A stretch of 64,000 bases of DNA, taken from assembly GCA_029891345.1 (NCBI GenBank), contig CM057003.1:14052709-14116708 (forward strand). The letters are read 5' to 3'. The position numbers and the translations under genes are program-made. Positions 45,764 to 56,417 of this stretch are shown one piece after another (position 1 is the stretch's first letter; each line of letters opens with the position of its first letter). The stretch is from Dryococelus australis. Lineage: Eukaryota > Arthropoda > Insecta > Phasmatodea > Phasmatidae. Below the pieces are notes generated by a model that was not told the DNA's origin, did not search any database, and saw nothing but the letters and a program-made list of their open reading frames with translations.

Positions 45764-46125
45764 AAGCCTTTTCACGGTAAAATGGCCACTATTGAAAGCC
45801 CTACTTACGATCTAGATGTATACACGTCGTGTATTCCTTCGCTTTATGTAAAATTAACATTGCCATGGGCTTCATCACTTTATCCGTACGTCGGTCAAGC
45901 GAAACTGCGAAATTATTAGGACAGTAAAAATTTTATTAATCTGATAATTTTTACATTTCGATGCATTTTATTCGACGTTAAGATATGGAACTAATTTCTA
46001 TCCATTGTTACCAACTTTATTGGGCGAATGTCATTCGGTGCGTCCGTTAAAATATATTCTAGCAGGGGTAGCAACTTTTTTCTAAGGTTAATTTCAAAAG
46101 TGCTCACTTTATCGTGAACAGCCTA
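45764..46125 (-). mobile_element. TAGG-A MITE, copy A9
   Basis: AAAGCCTTTTCACGGTAAAA to CACTTTATCGTGAACAGCCT. Shorter than usual: the T-rich centre and TGGTTACCTAACAC block are deleted. Non-coding. Confidence 0.9.
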
Positions 46126-46669
46126 TATAACTTTTTAATCAACTGAAATGGAGTTTTCCTGGCACAGATATGGAATGCGATGCGATAAAAGCAATCCTTT
46201 CATACTCCACCCCGTAGAGCAGACGAATCAATACAGAAGTAAACTTGTACCAAATGTGAGAAAGGAAACAAAATAATATGACCACATTAAATTCCCATGA
46301 TTACATGCTGCAAACAAGCGCAAGCAACGTAAAAAAAAAAAAAAAACTAGTTGTTCGAAGCTATAGTTCTTGATCCTGCCTACAAATATAAAGTGTTGAA
46401 ACATTAGCCTGAAAAGAAGAATTTTTAAACTTATTTGCCCAGCCAGCAGTTTGAAGATATTTGGTGAATTTTCAAAAATGTTGGCATGTTCCTCTTTCAC
46501 CAGATCAACGCCGGGAAGAAAAAAAAAAGAAAGAAAGAAAGAAAGAAAAAAACCGTGTTTCCCGTTTGACTCGCATCTGCATTAGCAGATTAATACGTCT
46601 GCAAACAAACTTTGGTGCTCATCTTTATCCAAGCCTGTCGGCACATCGCTATAATCAACGTGTTATTTG
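46126..46669. other. Spacer with GAAA microsatellite
   Basis: A (GAAA)n run lies near 46516-46550 and A runs at 46331. No gene. Confidence 0.5.
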
Positions 46670-46760
46670 TAGGGACACCCGAATTTTGCGAAAAAAATTT
46701 CCGCACATGTTATGTTTAAATTCCTTACGGGCGTACTAGCATTTTCATTTTGCTTATTGG

Positions 46761-47025
46761 TAGAGACATGCAAAATTTGCGTTATCATTTGGGGACATGT
46801 CAAACTTGAAACACATAACTTATGTGACACGCCCTGGGTTACTCTGAACCGATAAAGGAACACTATACTATCGTCTGCCCAATCACTTGTAGCTCAGTCA
46901 GAGAGGGAGTGTCTTCGCATCTATGCTTCAGCCAATGGAGAAACGACGCTGGCTGGCTCTTGTGCCTACAGTACTGTGAAGTTCAGCCTGACGCCAAACA
47001 ATGACGCGAAATTTGCATGTCCCTA
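46761..47025 (-). mobile_element. hAT-like MITE, F family, copy F1, nested in G1
   Basis: TAGAGACATGCAAAATTTGC to AATTTGCATGTCCCTA. Flanks CTTATTGG (46753-46760) and CTTACTGG (47026-47033), 7 of 8. Interior AGCCAATGGAGAAACGACGC in inverse orientation to F2. The target is itself an ATTGG motif of the host G element. Confidence 0.93.
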
Positions 47026-47161
47026 CTTACTGGCGGCGTGTCTTTGTGAGAAGACATTTTCCTACTCGGTTGGTCGATCGGAATTAGGTAACTCCAGTAC
47101 TGCAAGCTTGTGATTCGTGCGAAGACACCTGGGACGCGCAACACTGAAAACATCCAATCAC

Positions 47162-47461
47162 TAGGGCCACCTGATTTTCGCGAAAAGATTCACGCGAAGA
47201 AGGCTAGACTCCAACGTCCCGTGGCATACGTGCAGTTTACCTTCGGTTATTGGCCACGTGTCTTTGTCGCGGGACACAGTTCCTTCCTTGACTGGACCAA
47301 TCAGAATCAGGTAACTCCAACACTGGGTGTCCGTGATTCACGGGCAAACACCTTGCAATACGTGACAGTTAAACTCACCCAATCACGAGAGTGGATATAA
47401 GTTCTTGTGTTTTGGAGTACAATTGGTCCTGAAATCTTTTCGCGAAAAACAGGTGGCCCTA
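47162..47461 (+). mobile_element. hAT-like MITE, G family, copy G2, nested in G1
   Basis: TAGGGCCACCTGATTTTCGC to AAAAACAGGTGGCCCTA with perfect 8-bp duplications CCAATCAC (47154-47161, 47462-47469). 300 bp. Interior TCGGTTATTGGCCACGTGTC and GGACCAATCAGAATCAGG. Here too the target is a CCAAT box of the host element. Confidence 0.96.
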
Positions 47462-47501
47462 CCAATCACGCAAGTGGATGTCCCTAGTTATTTTTTTTAT
47501 C

Positions 47502-47765
47502 TTGACACCCGGAAACTTCACGGATTCGTCTGTCAACAAGCTAAACTCTACAACCCTTCGTGTACTCGAGTTGTTCATTGGCTTATATTCCAGTTTATAC
47601 TTCAAACCAGGTAACACGGGATTAGGTTCTTTGTTTCCATACAGGTCAGTTACTGGCTCAAAATCGTCCTGGATGTGTCTTACGAACTGCGATCCAATAG
47701 TAACAGTAAGTCAAATGTTCGCGTGTTTGCCCTCGCATGAAATTCGCGAAATTTCCGTGTGTCTA
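47502..47765 (+). mobile_element. hAT-like MITE, diverged E family copy
   Basis: TTGACACCCGGAAACTTCAC to AAATTTCCGTGTGTCTA. Flanks TTTTTATC (47494-47501) and TTTATATC (47766-47773), 7 of 8. The interior matches E (ACTGGCTCAAAATCGTCCTG, GTGTCTTACGAACTGCGATC). It begins 15 bp after G1, whose right target duplication it nearly touches. Confidence 0.85.
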
Positions 47766-47979
47766 TTTATATCCCTTTCCTAGCCTGTTAGTTCACGACG
47801 CTCACATAATTTTCCTCACAGTACACGGAATGTCACCAACAAAGTAAAATCTCGGAGTGGATATTTTTTACTGCTCTTCAATTACTGCGATCCTGGGCGA
47901 TGTCGCAGGAAGACTGCAGTGTCATTGACGATTCACCGAATCCATTCTAGAAATTCCCCAAATAAGTTGTTACCCGGGT

Positions 47980-48412
47980 AAAGGCTGTTCACGATAAAGT
48001 GAGCACTTTTGAAATCAACCTTAGAAAAAAGCCACTGCTCCTACCTGCATAATATTTTAACGGGCGCTCTGAGTGTCACGTGCCTTGTAAAGTTGGCAAC
48101 GATGGATGCAAAGTAGTTCAATATGTTTAAGTCGAATAAAAAGTGTTAGGTAGCCATTTGTGAATACTTAAATTATTTATTTCGCTTTCTGTTTTTTTTT
48201 TTTTTTTAATGCACCGGAGTGTAAAAATGAGCAAATTTGTAAAATATTTACTTTTATAATCATTTCAGAGTTTCACTTAACCAACGCATGAATAAAGCAG
48301 TGAGGCCTATGTCAAATGTTAATTTTACATAAGACGGAAGACTACATAACGTGCATATAAGTAGATCTTAAGCAGGGGTTTCAAAAGTGCTCATTTTACC
48401 GCGAACAGCCTA
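47980..48412 (+). mobile_element. TAGG-A MITE, copy A10
   Basis: TAAAGGCTGTTCACGATAAA to TTTTACCGCGAACAGCCTA, complete, with a T14 run. It gives the empty site for B5 in A7. Non-coding. Confidence 0.94.
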
Positions 48413-48516
48413 TACCATTTCAAGGCGACAGTCTTTGGCTCCACACTTCTGTGTATCTAATTCAATTCTGTTTGTCGTAATTTGTTAAATGGCTGCCATC
48501 ACATGCTTTTGCAGCT

Positions 48517-48937
48517 AAATGTTGTTCACGATAGAATGAGCACTTTCGAATTCAACCTCAAAAAAAAGTCACTGTCCCTGCTTGCTATATTCTAACGGGC
48601 GCACTGAGTGAGATGCGCCCAGTGAAGTTGATAGCAATGGATGGATGGAAGTTCCATTTTTAATGTCGAATAAAAAATTTTAGGTAGCCATTTGTGTTAA
48701 TTTAAATTATTTCTTTCACTTACTGATTTTTTCTAATGTATCTGAATGTAGAATTGAGCAGACATTTAATATATTTACTTATAATAATTTCACAGTTTCA
48801 CTTAACCGACGTATGAATAAAGTGGGGAGGCTCATGCCAATGTAGATTTAAAAATAAGGCGGAAGAATACACAACGTGAATACAAGTAGATCTCAAACTG
48901 GGTTTTCAAAAGTGCTCACTTTTCCGTGAACAGCCTA
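48517..48937 (+). mobile_element. TAGG-A MITE, copy A11
   Basis: AAATGTTGTTCACGATAGAA to CACTTTTCCGTGAACAGCCT, complete. Only about 100 bp separate it from A10 in the same orientation, but the two differ throughout, so they are separate insertions and not a tandem duplication. Confidence 0.93.
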
Positions 48938-49227
48938 TAGTACACTTTCTGGCTGAAATGAACGTGATTTATGAATTGTTTCCATTACCTCGGACGTCAA
49001 AGGCGTGTAAAATATTCCGTTGTCTATTGGTGCAAATTAGTAAAAATATTGTTACATGTTTAAAGTATTATATATCGCCAAATTATAAAGCGTATTTTGC
49101 AGGTTTCTTACTTACAATATTACGTTACAGAATGTGTGATCGAACTATGTCAAAAATTGCAAATGAAGTAGAGTTAAGTGTAATGTGGGAAACCGTGCAA
49201 CAGATTTTCTTTACCGCAAACTATGAC
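48938..49227. other. Short spacer
   Basis: A 90-residue frame lies at 48958-49230 without a recognised motif. Confidence 0.4.
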
Positions 49228-49522
49228 TAGGGATAGGAAAATTTCGCGATTTCGTTTCAGGACAAGATAGACTTCAAACACGTGTACACTGAAATTACCT
49301 TTCCCATTGGCTCACAGTTTCTTAGACACGCCTTCGGACGAATCTGAATCAACAGCAGATTGGCAAGGAAACAAGTAGCGAATCCCATACTGTCATGTGT
49401 GGAGTAACACTGGCTACTCTCTGGGACAGTAGCCAATGAGCAAACATCTGAGGCTCTCGAGTACATAGGACTGTGGAGTCTAGCCAACAGGTCAGTGAAC
49501 TCGCGAAATTTTCCTATATCTA
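49228..49522 (-). mobile_element. hAT-like MITE, E family, copy E3 (in inverted duplication arm 2)
   Basis: TAGGGATAGGAAAATTTCGC at the left, ending TTCCTATATCTA. CAAATACA (49523-49530) equals the inner target copy of E2 read in reverse, but the outer side has ACTATGAC in place of a second copy. So the duplicated arm stops exactly at the outer tip of E3. It is part of arm 2, 49228-49721. Confidence 0.93.
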
Positions 49523-49721
49523 CAAATACAACGTAGCAGTTAAAAAAAAAAAATATTTCAACCAAAGTCTAGAAAATTACATCAAATGTACAACGCACCT
49601 CAATCTTGCACACTCAGTTAAATAATATTTTTCGCAAGAAGTATTTCTTACTAGGCAATATCAATACACCTTTTTTTCTCTTTGTTTTCATTCGTAGAAA
49701 TTATAAATTAAATATTATAAC

Positions 49722-50015
49722 TAGGGACCTGCAAAACTCGCGTTATTATTTGGCATCAGGCTAAACTTCATAGTACTGTGCAGACTCGAGCCGGCGTCGT
49801 TTCTCCATTGGTTGCCGCCTAGATGTGAAGTCACTCCCTTTCTGACTGAACTGCACGTGATTGGAGCACGCAATTGTGAAGTGTTCATTTATTGGCGCAG
49901 TGTTATTTGGGGCGTGTCAAATAAAGTACGGTCCAATCACAAACGTATTCCAAATGTATGTGTGTTTTAAGTTTAACGTGTCGTCAAATAATAACGCGAA
50001 TTTTGCAGGTCTGTA
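49722..50015 (+). mobile_element. hAT-like MITE, F family, copy F2
   Basis: TAGGGACCTGCAAAACTCGC to CGAATTTTGCAGGTCTGTA, 294 bp. ATTATAAC is present at 49714-49721 and 50016-50023. Interior CGGCGTCGTTTCTCCATTGG and GTCCAATCACAAACG. It is immediately followed by G4 across one shared target copy. Confidence 0.95.
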
Positions 50016-50023
50016 ATTATAAC

Positions 50024-50317
50024 TAGGGACACCTTAATTTTGCGAAAATATTTCCTCACGTGATAGATTTCAATACTATACGGACGTACCAGCAGTTGTC
50101 TTTTGCTTATTGGTGGTGTGTATTTGTGATAAGCCACTTTCTTGTTTGACTGGCCAATCAGAATCAGCTAACTTCAGGACTGTACGTCTGTGATTCGGGC
50201 GCAGATACTTCTAGACGCGTAACACACAAACCATCCAACCAGGAAACTGGATCTGAGCTATGGTGCTATGAAATACAACTGGTCGTGAAAGCTTTTCGCA
50301 AAATTCGGGTGTCCCTA
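50024..50317 (+). mobile_element. hAT-like MITE, G family, copy G4
   Basis: TAGGGACACCTTAATTTTGC to AAATTCGGGTGTCCCTA, 294 bp. ATTATAAC flanks it at 50016-50023 and 50318-50325, so the order is target-F2-target-G4-target. Interior TGGCCAATCAGAATCAGC and GTCTGTGATTCGGGCG. Confidence 0.95.
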
Positions 50318-50504
50318 ATTATAACTTATAAATAGAATATAAACTATTGTTCTGTTTAAACAAAAAAATATATGCTTTTATGTTAACGGGAGTATGAAAG
50401 ATTGTGTTAGATGTCATGTTTGTGAAACAACCAAACACGTCATACGTGAGGTGATTTTTCAAAGGTTTTGTTTAAAAAGTGTAAAGTGATTGCGAACAGG
50501 CTAC

Positions 50505-51503
50505 AAATAAAAATTTCCTGAGTCGTGTCGTCGGCTACAGTTTTCCTGAAGCAACACAGAGAAAAAGTGTTTCTGCAGTTTTCATGTATCTTGCAATATT
50601 TTTGGAATGTAGGTCATACAGATATATAGACGATTAGCTGGAATAAGTTAACTGAAAGAATTCTAAAAGGAGACGATAGTACAAAAAAAATATAAACTGG
50701 TTTGAAAATTTTATTACAAGCAGAATTTCAGCAGATTCAATCCTCATACTATAGCCTTCGTTTCAGTATAAAAGGTACGGACAGCAAACAAAAAATTCCA
50801 GCCAGTTTTTCGCACACATAAAGCCTGCAAAAATTAGGTGTGTGATATCATTCAGGTGTCAAGGCTAAACCCGCTGATCCGTGCTGAAACCCAGGCTTCA
50901 ATTTGCAATCTAAGACTGGCTTTCTACTTTTTACTATGTTCCTCAGTATGACAATTTGTTTTGAACTAAGAAAATCACTACACTGTCTGATACTTTATGT
51001 AGCACTGCACTCCTCGAGTGTTATTTTCCGTGAATTTTGTGAGTTTTTTTCCAGCTGTTTATTTCGTATTAGTTCGAAATTTTGAACATCGTTCTGAAAC
51101 GGCTTGACTAACTTGTGAGCGGTTTAGGGGGAGAGGTGTTGATGGGTTATTCATTCCATCTTCAGGTTTAAATTTGTGAGTGAAATAATATGAAATATGT
51201 ATTTAGCCTTCGGGTAGGTACGGAGCTTTTAGCAGCCTCGAAAAGTCACCTCTTTATCGCCGCTGGACTGCAATTTATAAGACCAAGAAATAGTTTCCAT
51301 CCTAAGAAAATCGTCGATGTAATTTTTTGTTGTTGTTAGAACCTATTAAAAAAGTGATTTTCAAAAAAAATTTTATCGAGAGTCAGATAATATCATAGGG
51401 ACTACTTTATAATACTGTGAAGTGGTCAGGCACAACCCTTGAATTTTAATACGAGATATACCCTCATTAGTGAAGCGTCGAGTGTTAATCCGTAGGTTAT
51501 AAG
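50505..51503. other. AT-rich spacer
   Basis: No gene or repeat recognised; a 60-residue frame near 50.9 kb lacks motifs. Confidence 0.45.
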
Positions 51504-51779
51504 TAATGATAGGAAAAATTCGTGAGTTCAATGACCTGTAGGCTAGACTCCACAGTCATGTGTATACTCGAACCAGAGATGTTTGTTTATTGGCTGCTAC
51601 CTCATACAGTAGCTAGTGTTACTTCACAACTACTTGTTTCCTTGCAAGTCTGCTATTGGCTCAGAGTCGTCCAGGGCGTGTCTAATAAACTGCTATCCAA
51701 TTGCAAAGTCAACTTCAGTGTACACGTGTTTGAAGTCTATCTTGTCCTGAAATGAACTCGCGAAATGTTCCTATCCCTA
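51504..51779 (+). mobile_element. hAT-like MITE, E family, copy E4
   Basis: TAATGATAGGAAAAATTCGT to AATGTTCCTATCCCTA. Flanks GTTATAAG and GCTATTAG match at 6 of 8. Interior close to the family norm (GCTATTGGCTCAGAGTCGTC). Non-coding. Confidence 0.9.
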
Positions 51780-53817
51780 GCTATTAGTATTTCAGTAGAT
51801 GTTTTCTTATTTTTACAAAATGCCATTGCGATTGTTATTGATACTACAACATCCTGCATTTTTTTTTAAATTACATGTAATAAGAAAATTCCTCGCTCAC
51901 ATAAAAGCAGTAGAAGTTATACAAATTTTCTATAACCCTTTCAGACCCGCTTTAATTTACGAGCTTAGGTGTATAAAAATTTTGATGCGTGCTGTACTCG
52001 AGTCACAATTCTTTTTTCGTTCTAACAGCCAATGAACTGTAGGCTATATGTATACGTCTACAGTTATATGAACCAATAATGTCCTAGATCGATAGGATGG
52101 TTTGCGAATCATTTAGCCACAGGTAAGATCATTGGTGATTGGCTTTGCTATGTATAGCACAGACCAAAAATTACCTACACGTGCGTAATGTACACAGTTG
52201 GTACACTGGGTCTGAATGGGTTAATATAAACGTGAAAGTACTTTATATAAAATTTGTTCTGTTATTTAAGGATGGTTCGAGGATGTCTAATAGATTTCTC
52301 TTGTGTAAAATATGGATCCAATATACAACAAAAAAAATGACAAAAGTTTTATAAAGATCTGTGATTAGCAGAGTTCTGATTGTAAAATAAGTTAAGAATA
52401 ACTGTAAATTAATTTTAAAAATCCACCATTATCGTAGTATTTTTCTCGTGCAAGCAACGTAGAACATGGGGTTTTGAATAATTTCTGTTATCCAGATTAT
52501 ATACTGAATGTACGCTGCAGGGAAAGCTGGAGGGTCGATAAACATTGTTTTAGTACTTCATTATACACTCTACGCTTTCTTTTTCGCAGACCGCTTCTTC
52601 AGTAATGAACTTCGCTTCAATTATAACTGGTAGGGGTTGGTTTCTGTGCAAATATATTTCGCAAGTAATAATAAAAAGCCTTTATTTTGGTTCCGTTTTG
52701 GAACTGAATGATAGTGAAATAATTTTACATATGTCTTAGTCGTTTAAGCGAATCACAGCTTTTTAGGAACAGGAATTTAAAAAGTCGTAGAAAAAAAATT
52801 AACCCATGAATTCCGCTTCTCATGCATACAGCAACCAAAAAAAAAAAAAAAAAAAAGCAATTCAAGAGAAGGAATTCGTGCAATCAGTTCGCATTATTTC
52901 GCTCCCTTCCCGCACCCGGTCCCCAAAAAAAAAAAACTTAATTGTGCATATATGGCATATTCGCGGTTTCGTCCCACTTTTTTAAATCAAACCTTCGAAA
53001 AATCATCCTGTCTATGACAAGTTTGGTTGGTACCTTGCTGCGCACGCAGATGGCTCAACACCAACCCGCTATTCAAAACAATAACATCAAAAACCACGGC
53101 CAGTGAACATAACAAAAAAAACACATGATTTATTCTCCGATATGCCTTCATTTAATTGTTTCGAAACATGAGTCACTCATTACATATACACTGAACTAAG
53201 CAAATCAATCAACAATATATATATTATATAATACCCTAAAGAGGAATGTATGCTAAGACAGCTGGTAAACTCTTACTTGCATTTAAAACTAGTATAAAAG
53301 ATAATACTGATGCTTACAGTTGGCTGTTGCCATAAAATACACTATGCCATAAAATATACTTTTATGCAAATTCACATTTAACGTATTTGGCAACATTATA
53401 AAATTTCATTACAATAATACTTGAATTTTCTAGTTTCCAGTATCAGCACCTTTCTGGAATAATTGTGCATTAAATTTTACACAACTTAAAAAAAAAAAGT
53501 ATCTTTAATTCTATCATTATAAATGACCACAGTCTTAAACATTGTATTTCAATTAAAATCTGGTCTTTGTCATAACTGATATTAATGACTTTGCCTGGTA
53601 AAACAATATTTTTACCCACATGGTTTGTTCACAGAATACACAAAATTATAAGCCATTTTTCTACATTTTTTTTTCATAAAGACTTTTAAGAATCTTTTAA
53701 GATAAAAAGTCATATTGCCAGGATATTTATTTTCTGGTATACGCGCATACTCGCAAACCAAAGAATGTACATAAATTATATATCCTGACTATTTAGGGTA
53801 TTATGTATTTGCTCGTC
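51780..53817. other. AT-rich stretch with a C-family scrap
   Basis: No gene. At about 52955-53035, CGCGGTTTCGTCCCACTTTT and AAACCTTCGAAAAATCATCC are the left 80 bp of a TAGG-C element, then homology stops. A runs near 52838 and 52925. Confidence 0.5.
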
Positions 53818-54065
53818 CAAGGTCAAGAAGCAAGGGAGCGATACGGGCGACACTAACACGCACGCCTAGCGCCTCATCGCTCCTATGGATAAGGCGTGCA
53901 GTGTTTCTGCCCTGACGCTCTACTGTGTAAACTAGGTATGTAACTGTGGGGTTTTATTACACGCGATGAAAGCACACAGATCAAACTACCTGCGTATAAT
54001 CGTACTTTTCTCTTGCCGCTTAAGGAAACTTCATAGGCAAGCTTTAAAAATGGGATTTTGAGCAC
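53818..54065 (-). repeat. Dispersed repeat D, copy 2
   Basis: On the minus strand it matches D3 from AAAGCTTGCCTATG through GCGGCAAGAGAAAAGTAC, GCTTTCATCGCGTGTAATAA and TGTTAGTGTCGCCCGTATCG to GCTTCTTGACC. It is the closest pair in the family. Confidence 0.85.
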
Positions 54066-54251
54066 GTTCGAGATTTTTTTTCCTTCATTAATACACTTAA
54101 TATGATAAAAGAAAAAATATAGCGATATAGACAATAGTTTTTTATCCTTTCTGGCAAAACTTCCTATTTCCAGAATTTGTATTTACCGAGACACGCGTTT
54201 AGGCGCAAACAACGATTTCAAAGAAAACGTTTCAGTACATAGGACCCTTAA

Positions 54252-54604
54252 GGGCGCGTGGGACATAAATTAACACCAAATACGTAAATTTATATTTACT
54301 GGTTTTTTAAAAGCCAACATAAAAGAAAGTAAAAATGGCAATCCTAGATAATAGGTTTTGCCAACTTAACGACCAAGCATTTTGCAGTATTAATGTATCA
54401 ATTTCGCATGATGCCTTGCGCCACGAAAAAACACAAAAATTGACTGCGTCAGAAATATCTCGGCAGAATAACGTCACTCAGGTAAAAGCTATGTAGTTAA
54501 AACTATTCTGTATGGTTGCCGTTTATTTGTTTTCTCTATCGGTTTCCATAAAATTGGTAAATTACAATAAACCTCAGTCGCATTAATTTATGTCCCGTGT
54601 CCTC
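54252..54604. mobile_element. TTAA-flanked MITE
   Basis: GGGCGCGTGGGACATAAATT at the left and, inward from the right, GAGGACACGGGACATAAATT. TTAA lies on both sides (54248-54251, 54605-54608). 353 bp, AT-rich interior, non-coding. Confidence 0.8.
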
Positions 54605-54608
54605 TTAA

Positions 54609-55171
54609 CTATGTAAGTTCTCTATGATGGTGCAGCGGTGCGTGTGGACGAGGCCAGCCGAACTGAGCGAAGCGAGGGGAAGCACGATGGGCTGAGATTC
54701 GCGGGAACGGGCGGGTGGCCTGCTTGCTTTCACCAGTTAGCCAGAAAACATCGCAAGGCGCCGCTCGGAGAAGTCACGTAGACCGGCGACGTTCCTGGAT
54801 CCCGATATCGCAACAGGAAGAGCGAGCGGCATCCCGCAGAGCCTTTCGTCCTGGCAACAAAGGAACCGGGACGGTACGCTGTCAATAAGACGCTTCTAGC
54901 AACGATAAGGAAGCCGAAGAAACTGACTAAGCGCGTTATGAAAGGCTTGGTGCGTCTAGTGCTTTCGCTGCAGCACACAGCCGTTTGTCTCAACGATAGA
55001 GGTCTAATAACAGGGCAAGAGGCTGCAGATAAAGATAATTAATGGGAAGAGGCATGCCGCAATGTTCGTTATTGTGTATGCCTGGCACGTATTATCAATT
55101 ATCCACCACTCAATTCCAAGCGTGTTGATTACTTCAGCTGCAATTGAGTTTTGAACACGGTATTCTGAGCA
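54609..55171. other. GC-rich block without recognised gene
   Basis: 54.63-55.0 kb is clearly GC- and CpG-richer than the surroundings. The 87-residue minus frame shows no domain. It may be an old promoter, exon or mobile GC-rich piece. Confidence 0.35.
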
Positions 55172-55384
55172 TAGTTTATTCGCATTTTCGTCACACTTTT
55201 TGAACCAAACCTTTGAAAAATCACCCCATGTATTACGTGTTTGGTCATTTACTAAATGAGTTGAGTGAAGAGATTTGGGCGGCTCTTAAGAGTGGAATGG
55301 ACCCCCGCATTTTTTTTTGTGAAATAGTTCTTTGCGCGAATACGCGTATTTCTGAAATTTAAAGCTTGCCTATGCAGTTTGCTT

Positions 55385-55580
55385 AAGCGGCAAGAGAAAA
55401 GTACAAACAAACGGGCGTAGTTTAATCTGTGGGCTTTCATGGCGTGTAATAAAGTCCCACTGTTACAGATCTAATTTTTCACGGTAGAGCGCCACGACGG
55501 AAACACTGCACGCCCTGCGCGTAGGGGCGATGAGGCACTAGGCGTGCGTGTTAGTGTCGCCCGTATCGCACCCCCGCTTC
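55385..55580 (+). repeat. Dispersed repeat D, copy 3
   Basis: It shares GCGGCAAGAGAAAAGTAC, ATCTGTGGGCTTTCATGGCG and GTTAGTGTCGCCCGTATCGC with D2. It lies directly beside the 3' end of SINE S7. Confidence 0.82.
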
Positions 55581-55591
55581 TTGACTTCGGA

Positions 55592-55797
55592 CGCCGACGA
55601 GGGTGATTGAGGTGAGCATGGGAAACCGCCGGAATGAAAGGGCGGGGGAAACGGGAGATCCCCGAACCCCCCCCCCCCCCGGCCGATCAGAGGCATCGTC
55701 TGGCAAGAATCTCACACGCAGTGACCCGGCCCGGGAATTGAATCCGGTTCGTCGTGTGTGGGAGGCGAGCAGGCTAACCGCTCAGCCCCCGCGGCAC
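55592..55797 (-). mobile_element. tRNA-derived SINE, copy S7
   Basis: On the minus strand: GCCGCGGGGGCTGAGCGGTT (A-box region), GCCTGCTCGCCTCCCACAC, GGATTCAATTCCCGGGCCGG, then the body. It has a C14 run at 55667-55680 (G14 in SINE orientation) at the variable homopolymer site. Confidence 0.92.
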
Positions 55798-56145
55798 CAT
55801 ATTTCTTAAATATGCCATATTTCAAAAGCGTTTTATAGTTATGTTAACGTAAAATTACCTTATTTTTAATTCAATTGAACTTTTGTTTGTATTTTAAGCA
55901 TAAATTATAATATTTCCTTTATAATTAATACGAAATAAATTCAGTGAGAAAACTACGCCTATTGAGAAATAGTTCTAATGCAAATCATAATTACACTATG
56001 TGCACACAAAAGCGGCGCACTATTCCTTTCGTGTAATTTTAGAGACTTGGTTATGTTTGGTTTGCATCAGGCGGAGAAGAATCCTGGAAGAAGAACTTAA
56101 GCAGGGCTTCAGAAAAGTCGGAAGTAACTGTGAATGGACTATAGC

Positions 56146-56417
56146 TAGGGATAGGATAATTTCACGAGTTCAATTACCTTTATGCTAGACTCCACAATCC
56201 TTTGTATAGTCGAACCTCACATGTTTGTTCATTCGCTGTTGCATTTGACAGTGCGGGATTCGCTTCTTCTTCCCTTGCAAGTCGGCTATTGGTGCGGAGC
56301 CCTCCAGGGCGTGTCTAATAAACTCTGATCTAATTGCAAAGGTGACGGCCGTGTACACGCGTTTGAAATCTATCTTGTCCTGAAATGAATCCGTAATTTT
56401 TTTTTTTCCTTTTCCTG
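56146..56417 (+). mobile_element. hAT-like MITE, E family, copy E5, at the tip of C4
   Basis: TAGGGATAGGATAATTTCAC to a degraded CTTTTCCTG end. ACTATAGC (56138-56145) and ACTATAAC (56418-56425) match at 7 of 8, and this target is the last bases of C4. Interior shared with other E copies. Non-coding. Confidence 0.9.

Larger units (their letters stand above)
46670..47486 (+). mobile_element. hAT-like MITE, G family, copy G1, hosting two other MITEs
   Basis: TAGGGACACCCGAATTTTGC to GGATGTCCCTA; flanks GTTATTTG (46662-46669) and GTTATTTT (47487-47494), 7 of 8 matching. F1 and G2 are inserted inside. About 50 bp that G copies normally have near the right end are missing. Total host sequence is about 250 bp. 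Confidence 0.9.
49531..50504 (-). mobile_element. TAGG-C MITE, copy C3, split by F2 and G4
   Basis: 49531-49721 and 50326-50504 together form most of a C element read on the minus strand, ending TGTAGCCTGTTCGCAATCAC. The 49531-49721 piece is shared with arm 1. F2 and G4 occupy one target site between the pieces. Confidence 0.88.
55172..56142 (+). mobile_element. TAGG-C MITE, copy C4, split by D3 and SINE S7
   Basis: The left piece (to about 55257) and right piece (from about 55800) join as a C element ending AAGTAACTGTGAATGGACTA. At the break TTTACTAAAT and TTTCTTAAAT look like a worn target duplication, so D3 and S7 may have entered at one site. Confidence 0.85.

Noticed and set aside
47980-48937. 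A10 and A11 as a tandem duplication
   Set aside because: The copies differ along their whole length and each has its own ends; two independent insertions fit better.
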